This document shows positions 8,857-17,273 of a stretch of DNA of 64,000 nt, in pieces; position 1 is the stretch's first letter; each line of letters opens with the position of its first letter. Location of the stretch: assembly GCF_900130075.1 (NCBI RefSeq), contig NZ_LT671418.1, positions 992,001 through 1,056,000 on the forward strand. Direction: 5' to 3'. Source of the stretch: Herminiimonas arsenitoxidans (GTDB taxonomy: Bacteria; Pseudomonadota; Gammaproteobacteria; Burkholderiales; Burkholderiaceae_D). The notes beneath the pieces were generated by a model that was not told the origin of the DNA, did no database searches, and was given only the letters and a program-made list of their open reading frames with translations. The translations under genes and the position numbers were made by a program.

Positions 8857-9528
8857 TTAAAAAGGCACGACACTCAAGAAAAAGCGGGCCATCATGGACA
8901 TCACTTCGGCACCGTCAATACGACTATTGGTACGATATTCGATGCGCGCATCGGCAACTCTAGTCGACGAAACAATATTGCCGGAACCCACGAAAATAGG
9001 GTCAACCACACCAGAGAAACGAATAAATTCAGCTCCCTTATCCAGCGAGACTTGCTTCTCACCAGCGACCACCAGATTGCCATTCGACAGTACATCGATG
9101 ACGGTAACGGTGATGGTACTCACAAAATTATTACTGGAAGTAACGGCACCCTTCTCTGCAAATTGCGCAGCCGACGATGCACTCGCGTTCAGATTCTGAG
9201 TCACACCACCAAACAAACCAAACAGGCTGGGTGCCGCTGCATTCACGCTACCGGATTTGCTGCCGGAGCTACCCGCAAGTTTGCCTGCAGAGCTATTTTC
9301 GTTAATCGTGATCGTAATCGTGTCGCCTATCAGACGCGCACGCTTATCTTCAAAAATTGGGCGGTAGGAAGCCGATTGAAAAATTGCACCGTTTGCCGCT
9401 GGCTTAATGGCGCTGGCAGACTGTGGTCGCGCCGACAATGGTGTCTGCACTATTGTTTCTGGCATGCCGCCGCAACCGCCGAGAAAGACGATAGCGACCA
9501 GCATCAGATTAAGTAACTTGCTCTTCAT
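8857..9528 (-). CDS. flgH: FlgH, flagellar L-ring lipoprotein
   Basis: FlgH (223 aa) forms the outer-membrane L-ring. It is a lipoprotein with lipobox LGGC and Cys19 as the acylation site. The conserved FEDKRARLIGDTITITINENSSA, the SLDKGAEFIRFSGVVDP segment and the C-terminal ARFFLSVVPF are typical of the family. It lies between flgG and flgI in the usual order, with a 26-base gap after flgG containing AGGAG. Confidence 0.97.
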   Translation of the reverse strand: MKSKLLNLMLVAIVFLGGCGGMPETIVQTPLSARPQSASAIKPAANGAIFQSASYRPIFEDKRARLIGDTITITINENSSAGKLAGSSGSKSGSVNAAAPSLFGLFGGVTQNLNASASSAAQFAEKGAVTSSNNFVSTITVTVIDVLSNGNLVVAGEKQVSLDKGAEFIRFSGVVDPIFVGSGNIVSSTRVADARIEYRTNSRIDGAEVMSMMARFFLSVVPF

Positions 9529-9554
9529 TACAACTCCTCTACGCTCCAGACTGC

Positions 9555-10337
9555 TTAGATCTGTGTCAAGCGTTGCAGCATTTGATCCGACGTCGTAATC
9601 GCCTTGCTGTTGATCTCGTAAGCACGTTGTGTCTGGATCATATTGACCATTTCTTCAACAACGTTCACGTTCGATGTTTCTACATAATTCTGTTGCACGA
9701 AACCGGCGCCATTGGTGCCTGGATTGTTCGTAGTTGGATTGCCGGATGCGGTGGTTTCCACATATAGGTTTTCGCCCTTGCTCTCCAGACCAGCCGAATT
9801 GATGAAGGTCGCCAGTTGCAGCGTACCGACCTGAGTCTGCGCTGTGGTACCTGGCACAGTGACGCTCACGATACCGTCGCGGCTGACTGAAATCGCAGTG
9901 GCATTCGCAGGAATGATGATCGCAGGCTGAATCGGGAAACCGCTGGACGTCACCATCTGTCCCTGGTTATCACTCTGGAAGGAGCCATCACGCGTATAAG
10001 CGGTGGTGCCATCCGGCATCATCACCTGGAAGAAACCATCGCCCAGAATCGCCAGATCCTTGCTATTGCTGGTCAGTTGCAAATTGCCTTGCGTATGAAT
10101 GCGCTCAGTTGCAACAGGACGCACACCGGTACCGATTTGCAAACCGGATGGCAGTTGTGTCTGCTGCGACGATGCCGCACCTGGTTGACGCAAGTTTTGA
10201 TACAACAAGTCCTCGAATACAGCGCGCGTGCGCTTGAAGCCTGTAGTACTGACGTTGGCCAAGTTATTGGAGATAACGTCCATCTGCGTTTGTTGCGCAT
10301 CCAGACCTGTTTTGGCTATCCATAGTGAACGTATCAT
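9555..10337 (-). CDS. flgG: FlgG, distal rod protein
   Basis: FlgG (260 aa, the standard length) builds the distal rod. The N-terminal helix [36 protein letters not shown] and the C-terminal [37 protein letters not shown] are near-consensus for the rod/hook family. A GGAG Shine-Dalgarno is well placed. flgG follows flgF with a 69-base gap. Confidence 0.97.
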   Translation of the reverse strand: MIRSLWIAKTGLDAQQTQMDVISNNLANVSTTGFKRTRAVFEDLLYQNLRQPGAASSQQTQLPSGLQIGTGVRPVATERIHTQGNLQLTSNSKDLAILGDGFFQVMMPDGTTAYTRDGSFQSDNQGQMVTSSGFPIQPAIIIPANATAISVSRDGIVSVTVPGTTAQTQVGTLQLATFINSAGLESKGENLYVETTASGNPTTNNPGTNGAGFVQQNYVETSNVNVVEEMVNMIQTQRAYEINSKAITTSDQMLQRLTQI

Positions 10338-10406
10338 TTTCTTCTCCAGTATTTCGGCAAACTACTTACGGACTCAGCATCCATCTTCATTTTGCCTGTA
10401 CTCGCA

Positions 10407-11147
10407 TTAACTCAAAGCGAGAAATTCAGTGGCTTTGGCAGCGTTACTCTCCGCATGCTTCAGCATATTCATGTTTAATTCAAACTGTCGCGCCAGGCTG
10501 ATCATGTTGACCATGGCATCCACCACGTTGACATTGCTGCCTTCAACCGCACCGCTGATCACACCTACAGTGGCATCGACATCTGCCGGCTGGCCATCTT
10601 TGGTCACGAACAAGCCATCCGTACCGCGCACGAGATTGGCCTCGTCCGGATTAACCAATTTGAGACGAGCAATTTCAATCGTTGCACCCGGCGTCGTGCC
10701 GGAGTCAACGGAAGAAATCGTGCCATCCTTGGCAAATGAAATTTTCACGTTAGGTGGAATCGTGATCGGTCCACCATCCGCCAACACATTCAATCCGCCT
10801 TCAGTCTGCAAGACGCCGTTTTCATTCAGCTTCAAGCTGCCGCCGCGCGTATAACCTTCGGTACCGTCAGCGCGCTCAACAGCAAGCCAGCCTTTTCCCT
10901 GCACAGCAAGATCCAGCGTGCGGCCCGTCTGTTGAATCGGACCAGCACGGAAATCCGTGCCTACCGTAGAGTCAACGACAAAGGTGCGTGTCGGCAAACC
11001 ATTGCTCACAACAGGCACGGCACGGAAAGTGTCGAGCTGGGCGCGGAAACCTGCTGTCGAGACGTTAGCCAGATTGTGTGAAGTCGTGGCCTGCTGCTCC
11101 AGAATCTGCTTGGCACCCGACATCGCGGTATAAATCAGCCTATCCAT
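10407..11147 (-). CDS. flgF: FlgF, proximal rod protein
   Basis: FlgF (246 aa) is a proximal rod subunit. I place the start at 11147 (MDRLIYTAMSGAKQILEQQ) because a perfect AGGAGG lies 6 bases upstream and this is where the conserved rod-protein N-terminus begins. The frame stays open 15 codons further upstream, but that stretch (His/Thr-rich) is not FlgF-like. The C-terminal GSNVNVVDAMVNMISLARQFELNMNML is the family signature. Confidence 0.96.
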   Translation of the reverse strand: MDRLIYTAMSGAKQILEQQATTSHNLANVSTAGFRAQLDTFRAVPVVSNGLPTRTFVVDSTVGTDFRAGPIQQTGRTLDLAVQGKGWLAVERADGTEGYTRGGSLKLNENGVLQTEGGLNVLADGGPITIPPNVKISFAKDGTISSVDSGTTPGATIEIARLKLVNPDEANLVRGTDGLFVTKDGQPADVDATVGVISGAVEGSNVNVVDAMVNMISLARQFELNMNMLKHAESNAAKATEFLALS

Positions 11148-11239
11148 TTCATTCCTCCTGTGATCGTGCGTGTTCGTATGACAAGAAGACAAACACGCCG
11201 ATCATTGGTCACCTTCATTAATGCAAATCGCTTAATGCA

Positions 11240-12493
11240 TTAACGCAAATTCACCAAAGTCTGCATGATCTGATCCTGCGTCTTGATGGTTTGTGCATTG
11301 GCCTGGTAATAGCGCTGTGCAGTAATCATGTTGACCAGCTCTGCTGTCAAATCGACGTTCGATTCTTCAATTCGCGCCGATTGCACCGCACCCAGACCGC
11401 TACTACCAGGAGTACTGGTCAATGGCACACCGGATTCAGCTGTTTCCACCCATTGATTGTCGCCAATGTTTTGCAAGCCATTTGGATTGGCAAAACTGGA
11501 CAGAATGACTTGACCCAACACGTTTACCTGGCCATTGGTGTAACGCCCGACGATGGAGCCGTCATTGGCAACATCAAAGCCGGTTAAGGTGCCTGCCGGA
11601 TAACCATCTGGAAGCTGCTTATTAATGCCAAAGGTTTGAGCAAATTGCTGTGTACCTTTGTAATCGATAGCGATCTGGAAAGGCGTCGCTGCACCTGTAG
11701 TCACAGCCATGTCTGCAACTAATGGACTTGGCGTAGTGCCTACCAAGACGCCACCTGTACCGAAATCCATAGTTCCCAGTGGTATTGGTGGATTGGTTGC
11801 ATCGGTCGGCAAGTTGTAGCCGATAGGTACGCCGTCATTGGTTGCAAATACGCTCCATTCGCCACCAGCGGTCTTGACATAGAAGGTACGTAGCACATGC
11901 GCGTTACCCAAACTGTCATACACAGATGCCGAAGTGGAATCGCTGAAGGTAGCCGGATCATCTGGATTAAAATTGAGCGGGTCCAATGCATCCTTGCGCG
12001 AATCCAGCGTCAGCTTGAGTTCGTACTTGGTCGTTGCTTTCGGAGCCAGATCAGCCTTGTTGATGATCAATTCAGTCGGTGCACCCGATTGAATCACACC
12101 GTTTGCATCGGCCATATAACCGGTCAGGCGCGCACCGGATGCGCTCTGGATATAACCTTCCTTCGTCAATTCAAACTGGCCGTTACGTGCATAGCTAATC
12201 GTGCCGCCGCTGCTCATACGGAAAAAACCGTCGCCATTGATAGCCATATCCAGCGGATTGTTCGACGCAGTGATATTGCCTTGGCTGAATAATTGCGCCA
12301 CGCGTGCGATCTGGGTGCCGATACCGATCTGCGCTGCACCGGAACCAGACAATGTGCTGGCGTAGATGTCTGAAAACTGAACTTGCGATTGCTTGAAACC
12401 TACGGTGCCGGAGTTGGCAACGTTATTACCGATAGCTTCAAGACTTTTGCTTGCGGCATTCAATCCGCTCAAACCTTGTTGGAAACTACTCAT
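11240..12493 (-). CDS. flgE: FlgE, flagellar hook protein
   Basis: FlgE (417 aa) polymerises into the hook. The N-terminal MSSFQQGLSGLNAASKSLEAIGNNVANSGTVGFKQS and the C-terminal IEESNVDLTAELVNMITAQRYYQANAQTIKTQDQIMQTLVNLR are typical. The middle carries the hook domain (SVYDSLGNAHVLRTFYVKT). The AGGAG Shine-Dalgarno is well spaced, and flgD lies 30 bases upstream. Confidence 0.97.
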   Translation of the reverse strand: MSSFQQGLSGLNAASKSLEAIGNNVANSGTVGFKQSQVQFSDIYASTLSGSGAAQIGIGTQIARVAQLFSQGNITASNNPLDMAINGDGFFRMSSGGTISYARNGQFELTKEGYIQSASGARLTGYMADANGVIQSGAPTELIINKADLAPKATTKYELKLTLDSRKDALDPLNFNPDDPATFSDSTSASVYDSLGNAHVLRTFYVKTAGGEWSVFATNDGVPIGYNLPTDATNPPIPLGTMDFGTGGVLVGTTPSPLVADMAVTTGAATPFQIAIDYKGTQQFAQTFGINKQLPDGYPAGTLTGFDVANDGSIVGRYTNGQVNVLGQVILSSFANPNGLQNIGDNQWVETAESGVPLTSTPGSSGLGAVQSARIEESNVDLTAELVNMITAQRYYQANAQTIKTQDQIMQTLVNLR

Positions 12494-12523
12494 TCTATTT
12501 CTCCTGGTTGATGTGCCGCTGCA

Positions 12524-13201
12524 TTAAAGAATTTGACGTATATCTGAGAGATTCAATGCACCCAAACCAGGTACATTGATCTGCACACCGGTGGACGAAG
12601 TCGAGACAGTCGTGACTATGCCGAATTGCAGTGGATTGACCTTCACAGCCGTACCACCAAGGCTGGCAGTGACTTCAAATGTGTAATTGCCGTCTGGCGC
12701 TTTAGTGCCATCGGCCATACTGCCGTCCCACAACAGCGGCACCGTGCCGGCTGTTTGCTTGCCGAGATCGATAGTCTGGACGACCTTGCCTGTAGAGTCC
12801 TTGACTGTCACTGTTGCCGTATCCACAGCTTGCGGGAATTCAACACCCATCAAACCTTTGCTTTCTGTCAGGCTAATAGCCGATCCCGGAGCGAGCACAC
12901 CGTGACCAATCATGTTCGCTGCTTGCAACGATTGGCTGGTCTGGTAACTACCCATCAAAGATTCCAACGTGCCATTCAACTTATCGATACCGGTGACGGT
13001 CGACAATTGCGCCAACTGGCTGGTGACTTGTGCGTTATCCAGTGGATTCAGCGGATCCTGATTTTTCATCTGCGTTACCAACAAGGTCAGAAAGCGATCC
13101 TGCGCTTCTTCTGCCGTACTTTTTTTGCTGGCGCTGGCACCATTCATCTGGTCCAGCAATGCTTGCGGCAGAACGGTGGTATTACTGTTGACTGCGGTCA
13201 T
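12524..13201 (-). CDS. flgD: FlgD, hook-capping scaffold protein
   Basis: FlgD (225 aa) is the cap needed for hook polymerisation. It has an N-terminal Ser/Ala-rich disordered part and the signature DRFLTLLVTQMKNQDPLNPLDNAQVTSQLAQLSTV (about residues 35-70). FlgD tudor/Ig-like domains follow (PLLWDGSMADGTKAPDGNYTF). AGGAC lies 6-10 bases before the ATG. It is placed between flgC and flgE as usual. Confidence 0.97.
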   Translation of the reverse strand: MTAVNSNTTVLPQALLDQMNGASASKKSTAEEAQDRFLTLLVTQMKNQDPLNPLDNAQVTSQLAQLSTVTGIDKLNGTLESLMGSYQTSQSLQAANMIGHGVLAPGSAISLTESKGLMGVEFPQAVDTATVTVKDSTGKVVQTIDLGKQTAGTVPLLWDGSMADGTKAPDGNYTFEVTASLGGTAVKVNPLQFGIVTTVSTSSTGVQINVPGLGALNLSDIRQIL

Positions 13202-13219
13202 GATGAGTCCTTATTGTTT

Positions 13220-13627
13220 TTACTGACCGAGCGTCAGCGTTTTAAGTAGCATCGTCTTCGCCGTGTTCATGGTTTCGACGTTGGTCTGATAGGAGCGTGA
13301 AGCGGAGATCATATTGACCATCTCTTCCACCACGTTGACGTTCGGCATCGCGACGTGGCCGGTTTCATCCGCATTCGGATGTTTCGGATCGAAGACCATC
13401 TTTAATGGAGAAGCATCTTCGACCACACGATTGACTTTGACGCCAGTTGAAGTAGCACCACCCTTCATTGGCAGCGATTGAAACTCCACCTGTTTCGCGC
13501 GATACGTCTTGCCGTTTGCACTGGTCGTGCTTTCCGCATTGGCGATATTGCTCGATACCACATTGAGGCGCTGACTTTGCGCACTCATGGCCGAACCGGC
13601 GACGTTGAAAATATTAAATAGCGACAT
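13220..13627 (-). CDS. flgC: FlgC, proximal rod protein
   Basis: FlgC (135 aa) is a proximal rod subunit. The N-terminal [30 protein letters not shown] and the C-terminal [44 protein letters not shown] match the family over its full length. An AGGAC Shine-Dalgarno precedes the ATG, which is 2 bases from the flgB stop. Confidence 0.97.
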   Translation of the reverse strand: MSLFNIFNVAGSAMSAQSQRLNVVSSNIANAESTTSANGKTYRAKQVEFQSLPMKGGATSTGVKVNRVVEDASPLKMVFDPKHPNADETGHVAMPNVNVVEEMVNMISASRSYQTNVETMNTAKTMLLKTLTLGQ

Positions 13628-13629
13628 GG

Positions 13630-14049
13630 TTATTGTCCTTGGATGGCGGTAAGCATTCCCTTGATCTTCGACGAGACAAGTGTCAGGCCGACCTCGTAGC
13701 GCATGGCGTTATCAGTAAACTGATTACGCTGCACATCCATATCCACGGTATTGCCGTCGACATTGCCCTGCTGCGTATTGCTGTACAGTAGCGGCGCACC
13801 ACCCAAGGTTGGCAACACCTTAGATGACAAATGCGTCGTCGATGTTTTAGCCAATTCATTCGGCGATGCCGCCGCGCCAGTACTGCGTGCTAGCGCGCCT
13901 TGCAAGGCCTTGTTAAAATCGATGTCACGCGCCTTGAAGTTAGGCGTGTCCGCATTCGCAATATTCGATGCCAGCAATTGTTGGCGTTGCGCACGCAAAC
14001 TCAGTGCCGTCTCCTGAAAGCGCATCAAGTCATCAAGTTTTCCGATCAT
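13630..14049 (-). CDS. flgB: FlgB, proximal rod protein
   Basis: FlgB (139 aa) starts the proximal rod. The ATG at 14049 ([24 protein letters not shown]) is preceded by GGAGGT at 4-5 bases. An upstream in-frame ATG would add seven unrelated residues and includes the Shine-Dalgarno itself. [22 protein letters not shown] is the family hallmark. This is the first gene of the flgB-to-flgL minus-strand cluster and diverges from flgA across a 187-base promoter region. Confidence 0.96.
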   Translation of the reverse strand: MIGKLDDLMRFQETALSLRAQRQQLLASNIANADTPNFKARDIDFNKALQGALARSTGAAASPNELAKTSTTHLSSKVLPTLGGAPLLYSNTQQGNVDGNTVDMDVQRNQFTDNAMRYEVGLTLVSSKIKGMLTAIQGQ

Positions 14050-14236
14050 TACGACCTCCGAAGTGTGCATTCAAGGATTGGCTACCTTGCACTGATAATG
14101 GATTTGTATAGCGTCGATCATACGGAGCACCCCTACGCTTCGATCAAACGATAAGAAGACAAAAATCCATGCTATTCCCGGCTTTACCTGCGCTCGAAAT
14201 CAGTACCATGATCGAGCAATCACTACATTGGCCGCC

Positions 14237-14953
14237 ATGAAACACTCTTTCCACATCGCTATCGCCGCTCTCTCCGCCTTGCTTTCATTGCCTACGCAAC
14301 TAGCATTGGCACAGACCGCCGCTGAGCCGCGTCAGGATCTGGCTGTGCTGAAACAGACGGCTGAACAGTTCTTACGTACACAGGCAACCGGATTGCCTGG
14401 CGAAGTACAGGTAACGGTCGGGGCGATCGATCCCCGCATGAAGTTGCCGGCTTGCACTGTGCCGGAAGGATTTTTGCCGCCAGCCAGCAAGGCTTGGGGG
14501 AAAACGACGGTAGGCATACGTTGTAACGCGCCATCGGCGTGGACTATTTACGTTTCAGCGCAGGTGCGGGTACATGGTGAATACATCGCCGCCGCCGCAC
14601 CATTAGCGCAAGGACAAACCATCACCCAGGGCGATATCGCCAAGGTCAAGGGCGACCTGACTAATTTGCCGTCCGGCGTCATTACTGACGCATCGCTGGC
14701 AATCGGCCGTACCGCAGCCACCACCATTTCATTAGGCTCACCGTTGCGCCAGGACGCTTTACGCAATCAGCAGGCGATACAGCAAGGTCAGGCAGTACGC
14801 GTCGTTTTTAATGGTGACGGCTTCAGCGTATCCAGCGAAGCACGCGCCTTGAACAATGCAAACGAAGGGCAATTGACACAAGTACGCACACCGGCAGGCC
14901 AGGTTGTGAGCGGAATTGCGAAGTTGGGCGGGATAGTAGAGTTAACGTATTAG
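14237..14953 (+). CDS. flgA: FlgA, P-ring assembly chaperone
   Basis: FlgA (238 aa) is a periplasmic chaperone for P-ring formation. The ATG at 14237 gives a signal peptide (MKHSFHIAIAALSALLSLPTQLALAQ). A TTG three codons upstream is possible but unneeded. The C-terminal SAF domain has ITQGDIAKVKGDLTNLPSGVI, GSPLRQDALRNQQAIQQGQAVRVVFNGDGFSVSSE and ends in a beta-rich segment, as in the family. Position divergent from flgB is the standard arrangement. No good Shine-Dalgarno is visible. Confidence 0.95.
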   Translation: MKHSFHIAIAALSALLSLPTQLALAQTAAEPRQDLAVLKQTAEQFLRTQATGLPGEVQVTVGAIDPRMKLPACTVPEGFLPPASKAWGKTTVGIRCNAPSAWTIYVSAQVRVHGEYIAAAAPLAQGQTITQGDIAKVKGDLTNLPSGVITDASLAIGRTAATTISLGSPLRQDALRNQQAIQQGQAVRVVFNGDGFSVSSEARALNNANEGQLTQVRTPAGQVVSGIAKLGGIVELTY

Positions 14954-14999
14954 CAACATAAATTAATACACAATGTTTTACGTTTCACCTATTTAGGAC

Positions 15000-15026
15000 T
15001 AAAGTTTGCCGTGATTACGCCGATAG
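15000..15026 (+). promoter_or_regulatory. Sigma-28 (FliA) promoter upstream of flgM
   Basis: TAAAGTTT at 15000-15007, exactly 11 bases, then GCCGATAG at 15019-15026. The FliA consensus is TAAAGTTT-N11-GCCGATAA, so 15 of 16 conserved bases match. Transcription should start near 15033, upstream of the GTG at 15074 and downstream of the alternative GTG at 15011, which lies inside the promoter. This promoter therefore decides the flgM start. A sigma-28 promoter for the anti-sigma factor gene is the known feedback design. Confidence 0.9.
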
Positions 15027-15073
15027 ACCAAGCAGAGATAGGCGTTTTGCCGCAAACCAAACGGGGTGATGTC

Positions 15074-15370
15074 GTGAAAATTAATGACGCAAGTAAGAAA
15101 ATCGCAGGAGTAGGCGTTGCAGCAACGCAAACTCGTGCTGGGAAGGCGCCGGAGAAAGCTGATACTGGCGCGGCCTCTTCCAATGTAACGTTGTCGACAC
15201 AGGTGCAGGCACTGACAAGTCAAGTTTCCAGTGCCAGCGTATTTGATGCTAAAAAAGTTGATGAGATCAAGGCAGCGATTGCCGGTGGTCAATTCCAGGT
15301 GAATGCAGAACGCGTTGCCGACGGATTGATGGATACGGTAAAAGACCTGATCTCCGCACGTAAAGGTTAA
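15074..15370 (+). CDS. flgM: FlgM, anti-sigma-28 factor
   Basis: FlgM (98 aa from GTG 15074) binds and inhibits FliA (sigma-28) until the hook is complete and FlgM is exported. The start is GTG at 15074 (VKINDASKK) because the frame's more upstream GTG at 15011 lies between the -35 and -10 boxes of a sigma-28 promoter and so would not be on that transcript. The N-terminal half is disordered-looking. The C-terminal half has the FlgM pattern FDAKKVDEIKAAIAGGQFQVNAERVADGLMDTVKDLI. flgN follows by 5 bases. Confidence 0.93.
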   Translation: MKINDASKKIAGVGVAATQTRAGKAPEKADTGAASSNVTLSTQVQALTSQVSSASVFDAKKVDEIKAAIAGGQFQVNAERVADGLMDTVKDLISARKG

Positions 15371-15375
15371 TAAAC

Positions 15376-15855
15376 ATGGATTCGTTCGGTACCAGCCCTG
15401 CAGATAGTTTGAGTGAAGAACACAAAGCCGTTCGTGCTCTGACGCAATTATTGAAGCTGGAACAAGAGCACCTGATTGCCGCTGATATCGATGGCATCTC
15501 TGCTCTGACCGAAGCGAAAGCCAAAGCAGCCGCGCACATGACTGAGCTGGCAACAGGTCGCCACAAAGCCTTGGCTGCAGCAGGTTTCGAAGCAAAAGAA
15601 TCCAGCATGAAGACTTGGTTGGAAAGCTCCGGCGCCTCGGCAACCACGAGCAAATCCTGGCATGAACTCATAGAGTTGGCTGAAGAGGCCAAAGAACTCA
15701 ATCGCGTCAACGGGACGCTGATCAACAAACAAATGGTGCGCAATCAAAACGTACTCAACATTTTGCAGCACGGCAACGTGCAAGGCAGCAGCGTCTACGG
15801 CCCTAACGGCCAAACCGCAAACAAAACCGTCAGCCGCCATATCGTAACTGGTTAA
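15376..15855 (+). CDS. flgN: FlgN, chaperone for FlgK and FlgL
   Basis: FlgN (159 aa) is the cytoplasmic export chaperone for the hook-associated proteins FlgK and FlgL. It is predicted to be mostly helical, with a first helix (EHKAVRALTQLLKLEQEHLIAADIDGISALTEAKAKAAAHM) characteristic of the family. The C-terminal part has the conserved EEAKELNRVNGTLINKQMVRNQNVLNILQ. It is translationally close to flgM and is followed by a strong terminator. Confidence 0.94.
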   Translation: MDSFGTSPADSLSEEHKAVRALTQLLKLEQEHLIAADIDGISALTEAKAKAAAHMTELATGRHKALAAAGFEAKESSMKTWLESSGASATTSKSWHELIELAEEAKELNRVNGTLINKQMVRNQNVLNILQHGNVQGSSVYGPNGQTANKTVSRHIVTG

Positions 15856-15911
15856 AGCGCACACTCGCTCGCAGGTCTATCTCTAGAAAAGCGCGCCAGA
15901 AGTTTTAAAAG

Positions 15912-15948
15912 AAAAAGCCACCAAACATCTTGGTGGCTTTTTCTTTTT
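15912..15948 (+). terminator. Rho-independent terminator after flgN
   Basis: A 13-bp stem (AAAAAGCCACCAA, 15912-15924, pairing with TTGGTGGCTTTTT, 15930-15942) with a 5-base loop is followed by a T-rich tail. The A-run on the other side means it can also serve the minus-strand gene at 15982. Confidence 0.92.
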
Positions 15949-15981
15949 GCGGAATCAGAATCCCGTACAGGCAAATACTAC

Positions 15982-16305
15982 CTATCGACGCGGCGCATAA
16001 ATATCGCGTCCGGCTTCATCGATCTGGCGACGCAAGGCACGTCGCTCATCTGCAGACAAACGTCCATCCCGGCGCGACTGGTCCTGCTGTCTTTCCATAT
16101 TGCGGTTGTTATCGTAATTGCGCTCGGCTTGCTGACGACGTCCATCATCGCCACCGCGATTCTGCTCGCCTCTATTGCGATCGTTTTGCACGTAGGAACC
16201 GAATGTATTGCTTTGAAAACGCGACTGTGCAAAAACCGCCGTCGTACCAGCAAACGTACTGACCAGCAGCAATACCAATCCCATTCTTTTCAATGTTATA
16301 TTCAT
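15982..16305 (-). CDS. Small exported protein, function unknown
   Basis: A 107-residue protein not assigned to a family. It has a clear signal peptide (MNITLKRMGLVLLLVSTFAGTTAVFAQ, cleavage near residue 26-27) and a mature part that is very polar. The mature part has Asn/Arg/Gly/Gln-rich stretches (YVQNDRNRGEQNRGGDD) ending in a predicted helix (RLSADERRALRRQIDEAGRDIY). That C-terminal helix is also found in small periplasmic proteins of Burkholderiales. Three ATGs lie in tandem; 16305 is chosen because GGAAG lies 6 bases before it. It is divergent from ompR across 170 bases, which fits a target of the two-component system, but that is only inference. Confidence 0.65.
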   Translation of the reverse strand: MNITLKRMGLVLLLVSTFAGTTAVFAQSRFQSNTFGSYVQNDRNRGEQNRGGDDGRRQQAERNYDNNRNMERQQDQSRRDGRLSADERRALRRQIDEAGRDIYAPRR

Positions 16306-16475
16306 CATCATCTTCCGCAGCACTTTTGGATGCCTGGCAAATATTTATTAACCATGCACAAAGTTTATGCTGCTTTGCCTCAAGCCCTAAGTTCATTTCC
16401 GTAAAGGTTGTAACACTTTGTAATGCCTACACTCCTCGCTATGTCGAGAAGTCTTTCTGACGTTACCATAGCAAA

Positions 16476-17243
16476 ATGAATACGACAAATCCACCCAGCA
16501 AGGACACGGCCCACTCCACCAATTCTCACCAGACAAAAATTCTGGTAGTAGATGACGATCTGCGTTTGCGCGATCTGCTGCGCCGCTATCTCGCCGAGCA
16601 GGGATTCAATGTAGTCACCGCAGAGAATGCGCAAGCCATGAATAAGCTCTGGCTGCGTGAACGCTACGATTTACTGGTACTCGACCTGATGTTACCGGGA
16701 GAAGACGGCCTGTCGATCTGCCGACGTCTGCGAGGTGCCGGCGACAAAACACCTATCATCATGCTCACAGCCAAAGGCGAAGATGTCGATCGCATCGTCG
16801 GCCTGGAAATGGGCGCCGACGATTATCTCGCCAAACCTTTTAATCCACGCGAATTAGTTGCGCGCATCAGCGCCGTCTTGCGCCGTGTCGCCCCAGACGA
16901 AATCCCTGGCGCACCATCCGAGACACCGCAATCCTTTACCTTCGGCGAGTTCGTGCTCGATCTAGGCACACGCACGCTGAAGAAAAATGATGAAACCATA
17001 CCGCTGACTACCGGCGAATTTTCTGTGTTGAAAGTCTTTGCACGTCATGCACGTCAACCTCTTTCTCGTGAAAAATTGATGGAACTGGCGCGTGGCCGCG
17101 AATATGAAGTATTCGATCGTAGCCTGGATGTGCAAATTTCGCGCCTGCGCAAACTGATAGAACCTGACCCTTCCACGCCGCTGTATATTCAAACCGTGTG
17201 GGGTCTCGGCTATGTCTTCATTCCAGAAGGCAAGCCGCGCTAA
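16476..17243 (+). CDS. ompR: OmpR-type response regulator
   Basis: This is a 255-residue response regulator. The receiver domain (about residues 20-135) has the acidic pair DD26-27, phospho-acceptor Asp70 (LLVLDLMLPGEDG) and Lys120 (YLAKPF). The C-terminal winged-helix DNA-binding domain (about residues 155-245) has LTTGEFSVLKVFARHARQPLSREKL and RSLDVQISRLRKLIE. The sequence pattern is that of OmpR, and it is followed 30 bases later by its kinase. It probably controls envelope or porin genes, as known for OmpR. Confidence 0.92.
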   Translation: MNTTNPPSKDTAHSTNSHQTKILVVDDDLRLRDLLRRYLAEQGFNVVTAENAQAMNKLWLRERYDLLVLDLMLPGEDGLSICRRLRGAGDKTPIIMLTAKGEDVDRIVGLEMGADDYLAKPFNPRELVARISAVLRRVAPDEIPGAPSETPQSFTFGEFVLDLGTRTLKKNDETIPLTTGEFSVLKVFARHARQPLSREKLMELARGREYEVFDRSLDVQISRLRKLIEPDPSTPLYIQTVWGLGYVFIPEGKPR

Positions 17244-17273
17244 GGTAGCGCTGGCCGACTGAAAACGCAAAGG

